Of a stretch of 7,319 bases of DNA, positions 1-5,894 are shown one piece after another; within the stretch, counting starts at the first letter, position 1, and each line of letters starts with the position of its first letter. The DNA is taken from NCBI GenBank assembly GCA_028292185.1, contig JAQGMT010000320.1, forward strand, positions 1-7,319, in the 5' to 3' direction. The notes under the pieces are model-generated. The model ran no database searches. It had not been told where the DNA came from and saw only the letters and a list, made by a program, of their open reading frames with translations. The DNA is from Ramlibacter sp. GTDB taxonomy: Bacteria; Pseudomonadota; Gammaproteobacteria; Burkholderiales; Burkholderiaceae_C. Both the position numbers and the translations under genes were made by a program.

Positions 1-948
1 CGGCTCTCGCGCCTGCGCCACACGCCGGCCGTGACGCTGGATGGCCAGAAGGTCGAACTGCTGGCCAACATCGAACTGCCGGAAGATGCACCCGCCGCCT
101 TGAACGCGGGCGCCGTCGGCGTCGGCCTGTTCCGCAGCGAATTCCTCTTCATGGGGCGGCGTGGCCACCTGCCCGACGAAGAGGAGCAGTATCAGGCGTA
201 TCGGCGGGCCGTGGAAGGCATGGAGGGGCTGCCCGTCACGATTCGCACCATCGACGTCGGCGCCGACAAGCCGCTGGACAATTCCGAGCCCGAGGCCTCG
301 CACCTGAACCCCGCGCTCGGGCTGCGCGCGATCCGCTGGAGCCTGGCCGACCCGGCGATGTTTCTCACCCAGTTGCGCGCCATCCTGCGCGCCGCCGTGC
401 ACGGCCAGGTGAACATGCTGATCCCGATGCTCGCGCACGCCAGCGAAATCCGCCAGACCGTGTCGCTGATCGACTTCGCGCGCGCCGAACTGGACAACCG
501 CGGCGTGGCCTACGGCCCCATGAAGCTGGGCGCGATGATCGAGATTCCCGCGGCCGCTTTAACGCTGAAAATTTTTCTGAAGTACTTCGATTTTCTTTCG
601 GTAGGCACCAACGACCTGATCCAGTACACGCTGGCGATCGACCGGGCCGACGAGTCGGTGGCACATCTCTACGATCCGCTGCATCCGGCAGTCTTGCGGC
701 TGCTGGCCGAGACCATCCGCGAATGCAATGCGCAGGGCAAAGGGGTGAGCGTCTGCGGCGAGATGGCCGGTGACATCACCTTGACGCGCCTCTTGCTCGG
801 CCTCGGGCTGCGCAGCTTCTCGATGCATCCGGCGCAGATTCTGGCCGTGAAGCAGGAGGTTTTGCGCGCCGACACCGCGCGGCTGGCCGGCTGGGCCGCC
901 AAGGTGCTGGAGGCGGAAGATCCGGCCGCGCTGTTGAGCGCCACCTAA
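1..948 (+). CDS. ptsI: Phosphoenolpyruvate-protein phosphotransferase (enzyme I), C-terminal part
   Basis: Cytoplasmic enzyme I of the sugar/regulatory phosphotransferase system, which takes phosphate from PEP and passes it to HPr. The frame is open from base 1, giving 315 visible residues. Family members run about 570-590 residues, so the HPr-binding domain and the phosphorylated His lie off the left edge. What is present is the PEP-binding TIM-barrel domain: GVGLFRSEFLFMGR (nt 118-159), RTIDVGADKP (nt 244-273), GAMIEIPAA (nt 529-555), SVGTNDLIQYTLA, and CGEMAGD with the conserved active-site Cys at nt 754-756. The C-terminus looks complete, ending in TAA at 946-948. It converges with lipA, 24 nt away. 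A 48-nt patch (556-603) is very AT-rich for this gene although the encoded protein looks normal. In Burkholderiales, enzyme I often serves a small regulatory PTS; which sugars or regulators it serves cannot be told from here. Confidence 0.96.
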   Translation, partial: RLSRLRHTPAVTLDGQKVELLANIELPEDAPAALNAGAVGVGLFRSEFLFMGRRGHLPDEEEQYQAYRRAVEGMEGLPVTIRTIDVGADKPLDNSEPEASHLNPALGLRAIRWSLADPAMFLTQLRAILRAAVHGQVNMLIPMLAHASEIRQTVSLIDFARAELDNRGVAYGPMKLGAMIEIPAAALTLKIFLKYFDFLSVGTNDLIQYTLAIDRADESVAHLYDPLHPAVLRLLAETIRECNAQGKGVSVCGEMAGDITLTRLLLGLGLRSFSMHPAQILAVKQEVLRADTARLAGWAAKVLEAEDPAALLSAT

Positions 949-985
949 GCGCGTCCTGGCCGCGCGGAGGCGTCAGGTCGCGGCC
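949..985. other. Convergent ptsI/lipA junction with GC-rich inverted repeats
   Basis: Only 24 nt separate the ptsI and lipA stop codons. GCGCG (949-953) can pair with CGCGC (961-965), and alternatively GGCCGCG (958-964) can pair with CGCGGCC (979-985), which runs into the end of lipA. No T-run follows on either strand, so this does not qualify as a standard intrinsic terminator. It could still block read-through modestly or mark mRNA ends. In such GC-rich sequence short inverted repeats also arise by chance. Confidence 0.25.
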
Positions 986-1977
986 GGGCCCGCGGCGACA
1001 AGCGAGACGCCGGCGGCGTGCGCCTGCTGGTCGGCGTGATAGCTCGAACGCACCATCGCGCCCACGGCCGCGTGGCTGAAGCCCATCTCCTGCGCCTTGG
1101 CTTCGAACATCTTGAAAGTGTCCGGGTGCACGTAGCGCCGCACCGGCAGATGCGAGGTGGAGGGCGCGAGGTACTGCCCGATGGTGAGCATCTCGATGCC
1201 GTGCTCGCGCATGTCGCGCATCGTTTGCAGGATTTCCTCGTCGGTTTCGCCCAGGCCCACCATCAAGCCGCTCTTGGTCGGCACGCCCGGATGCAGCGCC
1301 TTGAACTTCTTCAGCAGGTTCAAGCTGAACGCATAGTCGCTGCCGGGCCGCGCCTCGCGGTACAGGCGTGGAATCGTTTCCAGGTTGTGGTTCATCACGT
1401 CCGGCGGCGCCGCCTTCAGGATTTCCAGCGCGCGATCGTCGCGGCCGCGGAAATCGGGCACCAGCACTTCGATGGTGGTGCCGGGCGACAATTCGCGCGT
1501 CTTGCGGATGCACTCCACGAAATGGCCAGCGCCGCCGTCGCGCAGGTCGTCACGGTCCACGCTGGTGATCACCACGTATTTCAGCTTCAGTCGGGCGATG
1601 GTCCGCCCCAGGTTTTCGGGTTCATTGGCGTCGAGCGGATCGGGCCGTCCATGGCCGACGTCGCAGAACGGACAGCGCCGCGTGCACTTGTCGCCCATGA
1701 TCATGAAGGTGGCGGTGCCCTTGCCGAAACATTCGCCGATGTTGGGGCAGGAAGCTTCTTCGCAGACCGTGACGAGATGGCTCTCGCGCAGGATCTGCTT
1801 GATCTCGTAGAAGCGCGTGGTCGGCGAGCCGGCCTTCACGCGGATCCACTCGGGTTTCTTCAGGATCTCGCCTGGCTCCACCTTGACCGGAATGCGCGAC
1901 AGCTTCGCCGCGGCCTTGTGTTTGGCCGATGCGTTGTAGTTCTCGGGCGACTGCGCATCGCGCACGACTTCTGTCAT
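973..1977 (-). CDS. lipA: Lipoyl synthase, radical SAM enzyme
   Basis: Inserts two sulfur atoms at C6 and C8 of protein-bound octanoyl chains, completing the lipoyl cofactor of pyruvate and 2-oxoglutarate dehydrogenases and the glycine cleavage H protein. The 334-residue length is normal for proteobacterial LipA. Cys72, Cys77 and Cys83 (CEEASCPNIGEC) form the auxiliary 4Fe-4S cluster motif whose sulfurs are sacrificed. Cys98, Cys102 and Cys105 (CTRRCPFC) form the radical SAM CxxxCxxC motif. The C-terminal RSSY motif, a known auxiliary-cluster contact, is at residues 310-313. The ATG at 1977 gives the expected N-terminal extension before the conserved PEWIRVK segment. It is the last gene of the dat-ybeD-lipB-lipA unit, starting 4 nt after the lipB stop. 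No good Shine-Dalgarno sequence precedes it, so translation may be coupled to lipB. All key residues are present and nothing looks damaged. Confidence 0.97.
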   Translation of the reverse strand: MTEVVRDAQSPENYNASAKHKAAAKLSRIPVKVEPGEILKKPEWIRVKAGSPTTRFYEIKQILRESHLVTVCEEASCPNIGECFGKGTATFMIMGDKCTRRCPFCDVGHGRPDPLDANEPENLGRTIARLKLKYVVITSVDRDDLRDGGAGHFVECIRKTRELSPGTTIEVLVPDFRGRDDRALEILKAAPPDVMNHNLETIPRLYREARPGSDYAFSLNLLKKFKALHPGVPTKSGLMVGLGETDEEILQTMRDMREHGIEMLTIGQYLAPSTSHLPVRRYVHPDTFKMFEAKAQEMGFSHAAVGAMVRSSYHADQQAHAAGVSLVAAGPAAT

Positions 1978-1981
1978 GGTG

Positions 1982-2782
1982 TCAGGGGGCCAGCCAGGTG
2001 GTGAGCTTGCGGCCCAGCACTTGCGCCGCCTCGTTCCAGGTGGTTGATACGCCGATTGTAGAAAGATCCACCGTTTTCAAGCTTGCGTAACCGCAAGGGT
2101 CGATACGGGTAAAGGGTTGCAGGTCCATGGCCACGTTCAGTGCGACCCCGTGGTAGGCGCAGTGGCGGCTGACCTTGATCCCCAGCGCGGCGATTTTGCC
2201 GAGGCCATCGAATCGCGGATCGGTGCCCCCACCCCAACCCTCCCCCGGAGGGGGAGGGGGAAAAGAGCTGTCGGCCCCCGCAGGGGGAGTGAGAAAAGCG
2301 CCGCCGGCCGCCAGAGCGGGAGGGGGCGATGCATTGCTCCCTCCCCCTTTGGGGGAGGGCTGGGGTGGGGGCAAGATCGCATGCGAAAACGGATCATCCA
2401 GCCGCACATAGATCCCCGGCGCGCCGCGCACGCGATGCCCGGTCACCCCGTAGTGCTCCAACGTGCGGATCACCGCCTCCTCGATGCGGTGCACGTACTC
2501 CTTGACGAAGTAGCCCGCCCGGCGCAGGTCGATCAGCGGATAGGCCACCACTTGGCCGGGCCCGTGGTACGTGACCTGGCCGCCGCGGTCGGTGGCGATG
2601 ACCGGAACGGCGCCCGCATCGCGCACGTGTTCCGCGCGCCCGGCCAAGCCTTGCGTATACACGGGCGGGTGCTCGCAAATCCAAAGCTCGTCCGCGGTGG
2701 CGGCGCTGCGCGCGGCGGTGAAAGCCTGCATCGCCTGGTAGGTGGGCAGGTACTCCACCCGGCCGCGCAGGACAGGCTCCAC
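1982..2782 (-). CDS. lipB: Octanoyl-[ACP]:protein N-octanoyltransferase, with repeat-derived insert
   Basis: Transfers octanoate from acyl carrier protein to the lipoyl-domain lysine, the first step of lipoate synthesis, supplying the LipA substrate. Conserved blocks are present in order: EHPPVYTQG (37-45), RGGQVTYHGPGQ (66-77), GAPGIYV (120-126), GKIAALGIKVSRHCAYHG (195-212) with the predicted catalytic Lys196, and DPCGYAS (228-234) with the catalytic Cys230. The protein is 266 residues, against roughly 210-230 for the family. The excess is a Pro/Gly-rich stretch at about residues 137-187, encoded by an inserted inverted-repeat element; removing it leaves about 215. The frame stays open, so function is probably kept, with the insert as a loop before the catalytic Lys. 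The start is GTG at 2782, since no other start codon lies between it and the upstream in-frame stop. It begins 1 nt after the ybeD stop with only a weak ribosome site, suggesting coupled translation. Confidence 0.94.
   Translation of the reverse strand: MEPVLRGRVEYLPTYQAMQAFTAARSAATADELWICEHPPVYTQGLAGRAEHVRDAGAVPVIATDRGGQVTYHGPGQVVAYPLIDLRRAGYFVKEYVHRIEEAVIRTLEHYGVTGHRVRGAPGIYVRLDDPFSHAILPPPQPSPKGGGSNASPPPALAAGGAFLTPPAGADSSFPPPPPGEGWGGGTDPRFDGLGKIAALGIKVSRHCAYHGVALNVAMDLQPFTRIDPCGYASLKTVDLSTIGVSTTWNEAAQVLGRKLTTWLAP
2225..2372. repeat. GC-rich inverted-repeat element inserted in frame in lipB
   Basis: The outer ends, 2225-2246 and 2351-2372, are inverted copies matching at 21 of 22 positions (the left arm begins GCCCCCACCCCAACCC). 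Each end carries its own hairpin: TCCCCC-GGA-GGGGGA at 2241-2255 and CTCCCCC-TTT-GGGGGAG at 2341-2357. A third, CCCCC-GCA-GGGGG, lies inside at 2275-2287. The translated ends on the lipB strand read LPPPQPSPKGGG and PPPPPGEGWGGG, a type of peptide I recognise as the spurious translation of dispersed palindromic repeats in many GC-rich proteobacteria. No transposase is encoded, so this is a non-autonomous MITE- or REP-like unit. A 5-bp GATCG occurs on both sides (2218-2222 and 2375-2379) but is too short to prove a target duplication. Copy number elsewhere cannot be seen from one window. Confidence 0.85.
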
Positions 2783-2783
2783 G

Positions 2784-3083
2784 CTACAGAACCACTTTCA
2801 CCATCGGATGCGTCGAGAGCGTGCGATACAGCTCGTCGAGCTGCTCGCGGCTGGTCACGGTGACGGTGATCGTCACGCCCAGATAGTTGCCGGCCTTGCT
2901 CTCGCGCAACTCGACCGTGGTGGCGTCGAAGGCCGGATCGAACTGGTGCGCGATGCTGGTGACCGCATGCACGAAGCCATCCGCTTTCGGGCCCATCACC
3001 TTGATGGGAAACAGCGACGGATACTCGATCAGCGACTCCTGGCGGGGCGCTGGGGAACTGGAGGGCGGGAGGGAAGAATCCAT
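2784..3083 (-). CDS. ybeD: DUF493 family protein (YbeD-like)
   Basis: A 99-residue soluble protein of the DUF493/YbeD family, which has a small alpha/beta fold resembling the ACT-type regulatory domain. Its biochemical role is not established. Supporting features are the YPSLFPIKVMG entry strand (21-31), a helix around FVHAVTSIA, the strand-rich KAGNYLGVTITVTVTS (63-78), the helix REQLDELYRTLSTH (79-92), and the typical family ending MVKVVL. The first 18 or so residues are Ser/Pro-rich and probably disordered. The chosen ATG (3083) follows AAGG at 3090-3093 with 6-nt spacing and sits 2 nt after the dat stop. The gene ends 1 nt before lipB. ybeD beside lipB is a widely conserved arrangement, also found in E. 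coli, hinting at a link with lipoate metabolism, but that is inference. Confidence 0.92.
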   Translation of the reverse strand: MDSSLPPSSSPAPRQESLIEYPSLFPIKVMGPKADGFVHAVTSIAHQFDPAFDATTVELRESKAGNYLGVTITVTVTSREQLDELYRTLSTHPMVKVVL

Positions 3084-3085
3084 GG

Positions 3086-3970
3086 TCAGCCTTGTTTGGC
3101 ACGCTGATAACCAGCGTACAAGCTGGCGTAGATGGGGCCGGGTTTGCCGGTTCCAACTGGGTGCCCATCCAGCAGCGTGACGGCCAGGATTTCCTTGCTG
3201 GCATTGGACAGCAGCACCTCGTCGGCGGCGAAGACCTCGCTGCGCGCAATGCGCCGCAGGTCGAAGCCGATGCCCGCATCCCGGCAGAGTTGCTGGATCA
3301 GGCCGTAGCGGATGCCCTCGAGCACGAGATTGTCCTTGGGCACGCCCACCACGGTGCCGTCCTTGACGATCCACACATTGGCCGACGCTCCTTCGCTCAA
3401 AAAACCGTCGCGAAACATCACCGTCTCGGCGGCGCCCACGTCGGCGCTGATCTGCCGCGCCAGCACCGCGCCGGCCAGGCTGGTGCTCTTGATGTGCGCT
3501 TTTTTCCAGCGGAAGTCGTCGGCCGTGACGCAGGCCACGCCCTCGGCGCGTTGCGCGGGGGTCGGCGGCGTGATGCCGTTGCTCGTGGCGAACACGGTGG
3601 GCGTCAGCCCGGGCACCATCGCGTGGTCGCGCATCGCAACGCCGCGGGTCACCTGGATATAGACCAGCTGGTCGATCGCCTCGGGCTGCGCGTCCTGCGA
3701 CTGCGCGTAGGCGGCGATCAACTTGTCCACCAGCGAGCGCCACGCTTGCGCATCCATCGGATTGGAAATTCGCAACTCGCCCAGGCTGCGGGCCAGCCGC
3801 GCCATGTGATGCTCGAAGCGGAACGGCTTTCCGGCATACACCGGGACCACTTCGTACACGCCGTCGCCGAAGATAAAGCCGCGGTCCATCACACTGACCT
3901 TGGCATCGCGCAGGTTGGTGATTTCGCCGTTGAGGTAGCAGGGCAATTGAGGCAGGTTCCATTCGCTCAT
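3086..3970 (-). CDS. dat: PLP-dependent class IV aminotransferase, D-amino acid transaminase-like
   Basis: A 294-residue cytoplasmic enzyme of PLP fold type IV (BCAT/Dat/ADC lyase family). Visible family marks are YLNGEI near the N-terminus, DRGFIFGDGVYEV (29-41), QVTRGVAMRDH (106-116) resembling the carboxylate-binding stretch of D-amino acid transaminases, the predicted PLP-binding Lys161 in HIKSTSLAG, Glu194 in SEGASANVW positioned to pair with the cofactor ring nitrogen, and LSNASKEI (254-261) in the cofactor-phosphate region. The QVTRG...RDH stretch and the neighbours favour a D-alanine/D-glutamate transaminase over a branched-chain enzyme or aminodeoxychorismate lyase, but substrate choice in this family is hard to read from sequence. 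It would interconvert D-Ala and D-Glu, both peptidoglycan precursors. It is the first gene of the four-gene unit ending in lipA. The ATG at 3970 lacks a clear Shine-Dalgarno sequence. Confidence 0.85.
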   Translation of the reverse strand: MSEWNLPQLPCYLNGEITNLRDAKVSVMDRGFIFGDGVYEVVPVYAGKPFRFEHHMARLARSLGELRISNPMDAQAWRSLVDKLIAAYAQSQDAQPEAIDQLVYIQVTRGVAMRDHAMVPGLTPTVFATSNGITPPTPAQRAEGVACVTADDFRWKKAHIKSTSLAGAVLARQISADVGAAETVMFRDGFLSEGASANVWIVKDGTVVGVPKDNLVLEGIRYGLIQQLCRDAGIGFDLRRIARSEVFAADEVLLSNASKEILAVTLLDGHPVGTGKPGPIYASLYAGYQRAKQG

Positions 3971-4155
3971 GGCGCATTGTCGCTGGCTTGGCCCCGGCGC
4001 GAACGCGGCCCTTTGCGTAGCCTACCGCCGCGTCGAACGAGCACCGGTTCGCGCATAGCCCGACGCTGAGGTCGGGATACGTACAGAGCGCCACGGGTTT
4101 TTACTTATAATCAGGGGCTTTGTGAAAATTCAGGGCCAAAAGTGGGGGCCATCCG
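3971..4155. promoter_or_regulatory. Divergent intergenic region between dat and atpI
   Basis: These 185 nt contain no gene and must hold the control signals for two divergent units. Toward the atp genes there is an exact TATAAT at 4106-4111 inside a short AT-rich island, 45 nt before the atpI start codon. The -35 box is poor; GTACAG (4081-4086, 19-nt spacing) is the nearest candidate. The same island read on the other strand gives TATAAG and could serve dat, but with a long leader and a weak -35 (CTGAAT). Other dat promoters nearer the gene are possible; I see none with a good match. A GGGGG run (4144-4148) is the only ribosome-site candidate for atpI. Confidence 0.5.
4059..4076. repeat. Perfect 6-bp-arm palindrome upstream of the atp promoter
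   Basis: CCCGAC (4059-4064) and GTCGGG (4071-4076) are exact inverted copies separated by GCTGAG. The site lies just upstream of the presumed -35 position for the atp promoter, where an activator or repressor dimer could bind. On the dat side it would lie in the leader if transcription starts from the AT-rich island. No known regulator motif is recognised, and an arm of this length can occur by chance in GC-rich DNA. Confidence 0.35.
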
Positions 4156-4635
4156 ATGAAAAAAGTTGCCCCGCTTCCTGATCTGGGCGAAGAGCTCCCG
4201 TTCAAGCAACTGACCGCCGACGAAGCGAGCCGGCTGCGCGAACAGCAACCCCAGCGCTCGCCGTGGTGGGTGGTGACGGGGCAGGTGGGAGTGGGGATCG
4301 TGGTGGCTTTGGCCGCTGGGGTGCTCACGGGAAGGCAAGCCGCGGTGTGGTCCGCTGCATATGGCGCAATGGCCGTGGTGCTCCCCGCGGCCATTTTCGC
4401 GCGTGTGCTGACCGCACCGAAGGTGGCGCAGGGCAGCCCCACGGGGGCCGCCGCCAGGTTCTTTCTGTGGGAGGTCATCAAGGTGGCGTTGACGGTGGTT
4501 TTGCTCGCCGTTGCGCCGAAAATAGTGACGGCACTGAGCTGGCCGGCCATGCTGGCCGGGCTGGTGCTGACGATGCAGGTGTATTGGGTCGCCCTCGCTG
4601 TGGCGCCCCGTAACGTAAAACGAAGAGTCGAGTAA
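4156..4635 (+). CDS. atpI: ATP synthase protein I
   Basis: Small inner-membrane protein encoded at the head of many atp operons. In studied bacteria AtpI helps assemble the c-ring and is not a stoichiometric part of the finished enzyme. The 159-residue product has a charged, soluble N-terminus (1-36) and four hydrophobic stretches at roughly 38-58, 62-85, 102-122 and 129-149, followed by a basic tail (PRNVKRRVE). Position directly before atpB and the four-helix plan make the call, since AtpI sequences diverge strongly. The ATG at 4156 follows GGGGG at 7-nt spacing, a modest ribosome site that fits low expression compared with the structural subunits. The stop is 6 nt before atpB. A later in-frame start would remove only part of the soluble N-terminus and cannot be excluded. 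Confidence 0.9.
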   Translation: MKKVAPLPDLGEELPFKQLTADEASRLREQQPQRSPWWVVTGQVGVGIVVALAAGVLTGRQAAVWSAAYGAMAVVLPAAIFARVLTAPKVAQGSPTGAAARFFLWEVIKVALTVVLLAVAPKIVTALSWPAMLAGLVLTMQVYWVALAVAPRNVKRRVE

Positions 4636-4641
4636 ACAAAG

Positions 4642-5520
4642 ATGGCTGCCGAAGAACACGGACCGAGCGCCGGTGAATACATCATTCACCACCTGACTCA
4701 CCTGCAGAACCACAAGCCCGCGTCGGTCGTCGATTTCACGACGATCAACTTCGACTCGCTGTTCTGGACCATCGCGCTGGGCGCGCTGACCTGCTGGCTG
4801 ATGTGGCTGGCCACGCGCAAGGCCACCTCGGGTGTGCCCGGCCGCTTCCAGGCCGCGGTGGAAATCCTGGTGGAGATGGTCGATTCGCAGGCCAAGAGCA
4901 TCGTGCACAACGCCAACAGCCGCAAGTTCGTCGCACCGCTGGCGCTCACCGTGTTCGTCTGGATCATCATGCTCAACACGATGGACCTGCTTCCGGTCGA
5001 CCTGCTGCCCTTCCTCTGGCAAAAGATTTACGGCGCGACCGGAGGCGACATCGAGCATGCGTACCTGCGCGTCGTGCCGACCGCCGACTTGTCCATCACC
5101 ATGGGCTTGTCGCTCGCCGTGCTGCTGATCTGCCTGTACTACAACATCAAGATCAAGGGCGTGGGCGGTTGGGCGCACGAGCTGGTGACCGCGCCGTTCG
5201 GCACCAGCAAGAACCCGTTTTTCGCGGTGCTGCTGGGCATCGTGAACCTCGCGATGCAGCTGGTCGAATTCGTCGCCAAGACCGTTTCGCACGGCATGCG
5301 GCTGTTCGGCAACATGTATGCGGGCGAGCTGCTGTTCCTGCTGATCGCCCTGCTCGGCGGTGCGTTCACCTTGTCCGTCACCGGCCTCGTGCTGGCCGCC
5401 CTGCACATCTTCGCGGGCACCGTGTGGGCGATCTTCCACATCCTGATCATCGTGTTGCAGGCCTTCGTGTTCATGATGCTGACGCTGGTGTATGTCGGCC
5501 AGGCGCACGACTCGCACTGA
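4642..5520 (+). CDS. atpB: F1Fo ATP synthase subunit a
   Basis: Membrane stator subunit of Fo that forms the two proton half-channels against the rotating c-ring. The 292-residue length is typical for Burkholderiales. The essential Arg is Arg220 in SHGMRLFGNMYAGE (216-229), equivalent to E. coli Arg210. Membrane segments lie at about 41-57, 98-118, 150-168, 196-212, 227-247 and 255-283. The N-terminus carries the conserved EYIIHHLTHLQN segment. The HALLMARK C-terminal block ends FVFMMLTLVYVGQAH. ATG 4642 is 6 nt after the atpI stop, with only a weak purine stretch before it, so translation may be coupled to atpI. It is followed by a 58-nt T/C-rich gap before atpE. Confidence 0.97.
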   Translation: MAAEEHGPSAGEYIIHHLTHLQNHKPASVVDFTTINFDSLFWTIALGALTCWLMWLATRKATSGVPGRFQAAVEILVEMVDSQAKSIVHNANSRKFVAPLALTVFVWIIMLNTMDLLPVDLLPFLWQKIYGATGGDIEHAYLRVVPTADLSITMGLSLAVLLICLYYNIKIKGVGGWAHELVTAPFGTSKNPFFAVLLGIVNLAMQLVEFVAKTVSHGMRLFGNMYAGELLFLLIALLGGAFTLSVTGLVLAALHIFAGTVWAIFHILIIVLQAFVFMMLTLVYVGQAHDSH

Positions 5521-5522
5521 TC

Positions 5523-5554
5523 CCGTTTTCGTTTTCGCTTTCGTTTCTTTTTTC
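5523..5554 (+). promoter_or_regulatory. T/C-rich tandem hexamer tract before atpE
   Basis: Near-repeats GTTTTC (5525-5530), GTTTTC (5531-5536), GCTTTC (5537-5542) and GTTTC followed by a T-run make a pyrimidine-rich leader between atpB and atpE, in clear contrast with the GC-rich genes on both sides. In E. coli a U-rich stretch ahead of atpE is a known translational enhancer that lifts subunit c output. A similar role here is inferred from place and composition. No stem precedes the T-run, so it does not look like an intrinsic terminator. Confidence 0.5.
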
Positions 5555-5568
5555 TAACCAAGTCCTTT

Positions 5569-5573
5569 AGGAG
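5569..5573 (+). promoter_or_regulatory. Strong ribosome binding site of atpE
   Basis: AGGAG lies 5 nt before the ATG at 5579 and fixes that start. It is among the best Shine-Dalgarno matches in the window, matching the need for many more copies of subunit c than of a or b. Confidence 0.85.
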
Positions 5574-5578
5574 TCATC

Positions 5579-5836
5579 ATGGAACTTACAGTCGGTTTAG
5601 TGGCGCTGGCCGCCGGCCTCATCATCGGTCTGGGCGCGCTCGGCGCTTGCGTCGGCATTGGCGTCATGGGCAGCAAGTACCTCGAGTCCGCCGCCCGCCA
5701 ACCCGAACTGATGAACGAACTGCAAACCAAGATGTTCCTGCTGGTCGGCCTGATCGACGCTTCCTTCATCATCGGCGTCGGTATCGCTCTGTGGTTCACC
5801 ACCGCCAATCCGTTCCTGGCCCAGCTGGCCCGGTAA
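5579..5836 (+). CDS. atpE: F1Fo ATP synthase subunit c (proteolipid)
   Basis: Two-helix hairpin that assembles into the rotating c-ring. At 85 residues it has the usual length. Helix 1 (about 5-30) holds the glycine-rich packing stretch GLGALGACVGIGVMG, the polar loop has the conserved Arg40-Gln41-Pro42 that contacts F1, and helix 2 (about 52-73) carries the ion-binding Asp60 in GLIDASF. The lone Asp, without the Gln and Glu-Ser pattern of sodium-binding rings, indicates a proton-driven enzyme. Cys24 takes the place of an Ala common in helix 1 of other species; this is probably neutral. It is set apart from its neighbours by 58 nt on each side, while other atp junctions upstream are only 3-6 nt, consistent with separate control of its translation. 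Confidence 0.98.
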   Translation: MELTVGLVALAAGLIIGLGALGACVGIGVMGSKYLESAARQPELMNELQTKMFLLVGLIDASFIIGVGIALWFTTANPFLAQLAR

Positions 5837-5862
5837 GCGAAAGCACCTTCCATGTCATTGCC

Positions 5863-5876
5863 CGGCGATTTCGCCG
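5863..5876 (+). repeat. Short hairpin between atpE and atpF
   Basis: CGGCG (5863-5867) and CGCCG (5872-5876) pair around ATTT; the sequence is symmetric even through the loop. It sits 26 nt after the atpE stop. No T-run follows, so it is not an intrinsic terminator. It could protect the 3' end of atpE mRNA or damp reading into atpF, but the stem is short. Confidence 0.4.
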
Positions 5877-5894
5877 CAGGCCGAGGATGAAAAA

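Noticed and set aside
1018..2004. Long + strand open frame (328 codons) opposite lipA
   Set aside because: It is antisense to a clear LipA with all catalytic cysteines. Long antisense frames are expected in GC-rich DNA, and the product is His/Ala/Arg/Val-rich with no recognisable domain.
2137..2411. Small frames on both strands over the lipB repeat (PPPQPSP-type peptides)
   Set aside because: These are translations of the inverted-repeat element, not genes; similar Pro/Gly peptides appear from both strands because the ends are palindromic.
3092..4069. Long + strand open frame (325 codons) opposite dat
   Set aside because: Antisense shadow of a well-supported transaminase; composition is typical of a complementary-strand translation, with no family motif.
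3084..4094. Upstream extension of the ybeD frame to 436 codons
   Set aside because: The added part overlaps dat in another frame and reads as Arg/Gly/Ala-rich noise. The ATG at 3083 with AAGG spacing gives a normal-length DUF493 protein.
4111..5517. 468-codon - strand frame opposite atpI and atpB
   Set aside because: His/Gln/Arg/Asp-rich product arising from the reverse complement of membrane-protein codons; no motif, and atpB is certain.
5543..5554. T-run after atpB as an intrinsic terminator
   Set aside because: No GC-rich stem directly precedes the T-rich stretch, and termination here would separate atpB from the rest of the atp operon.
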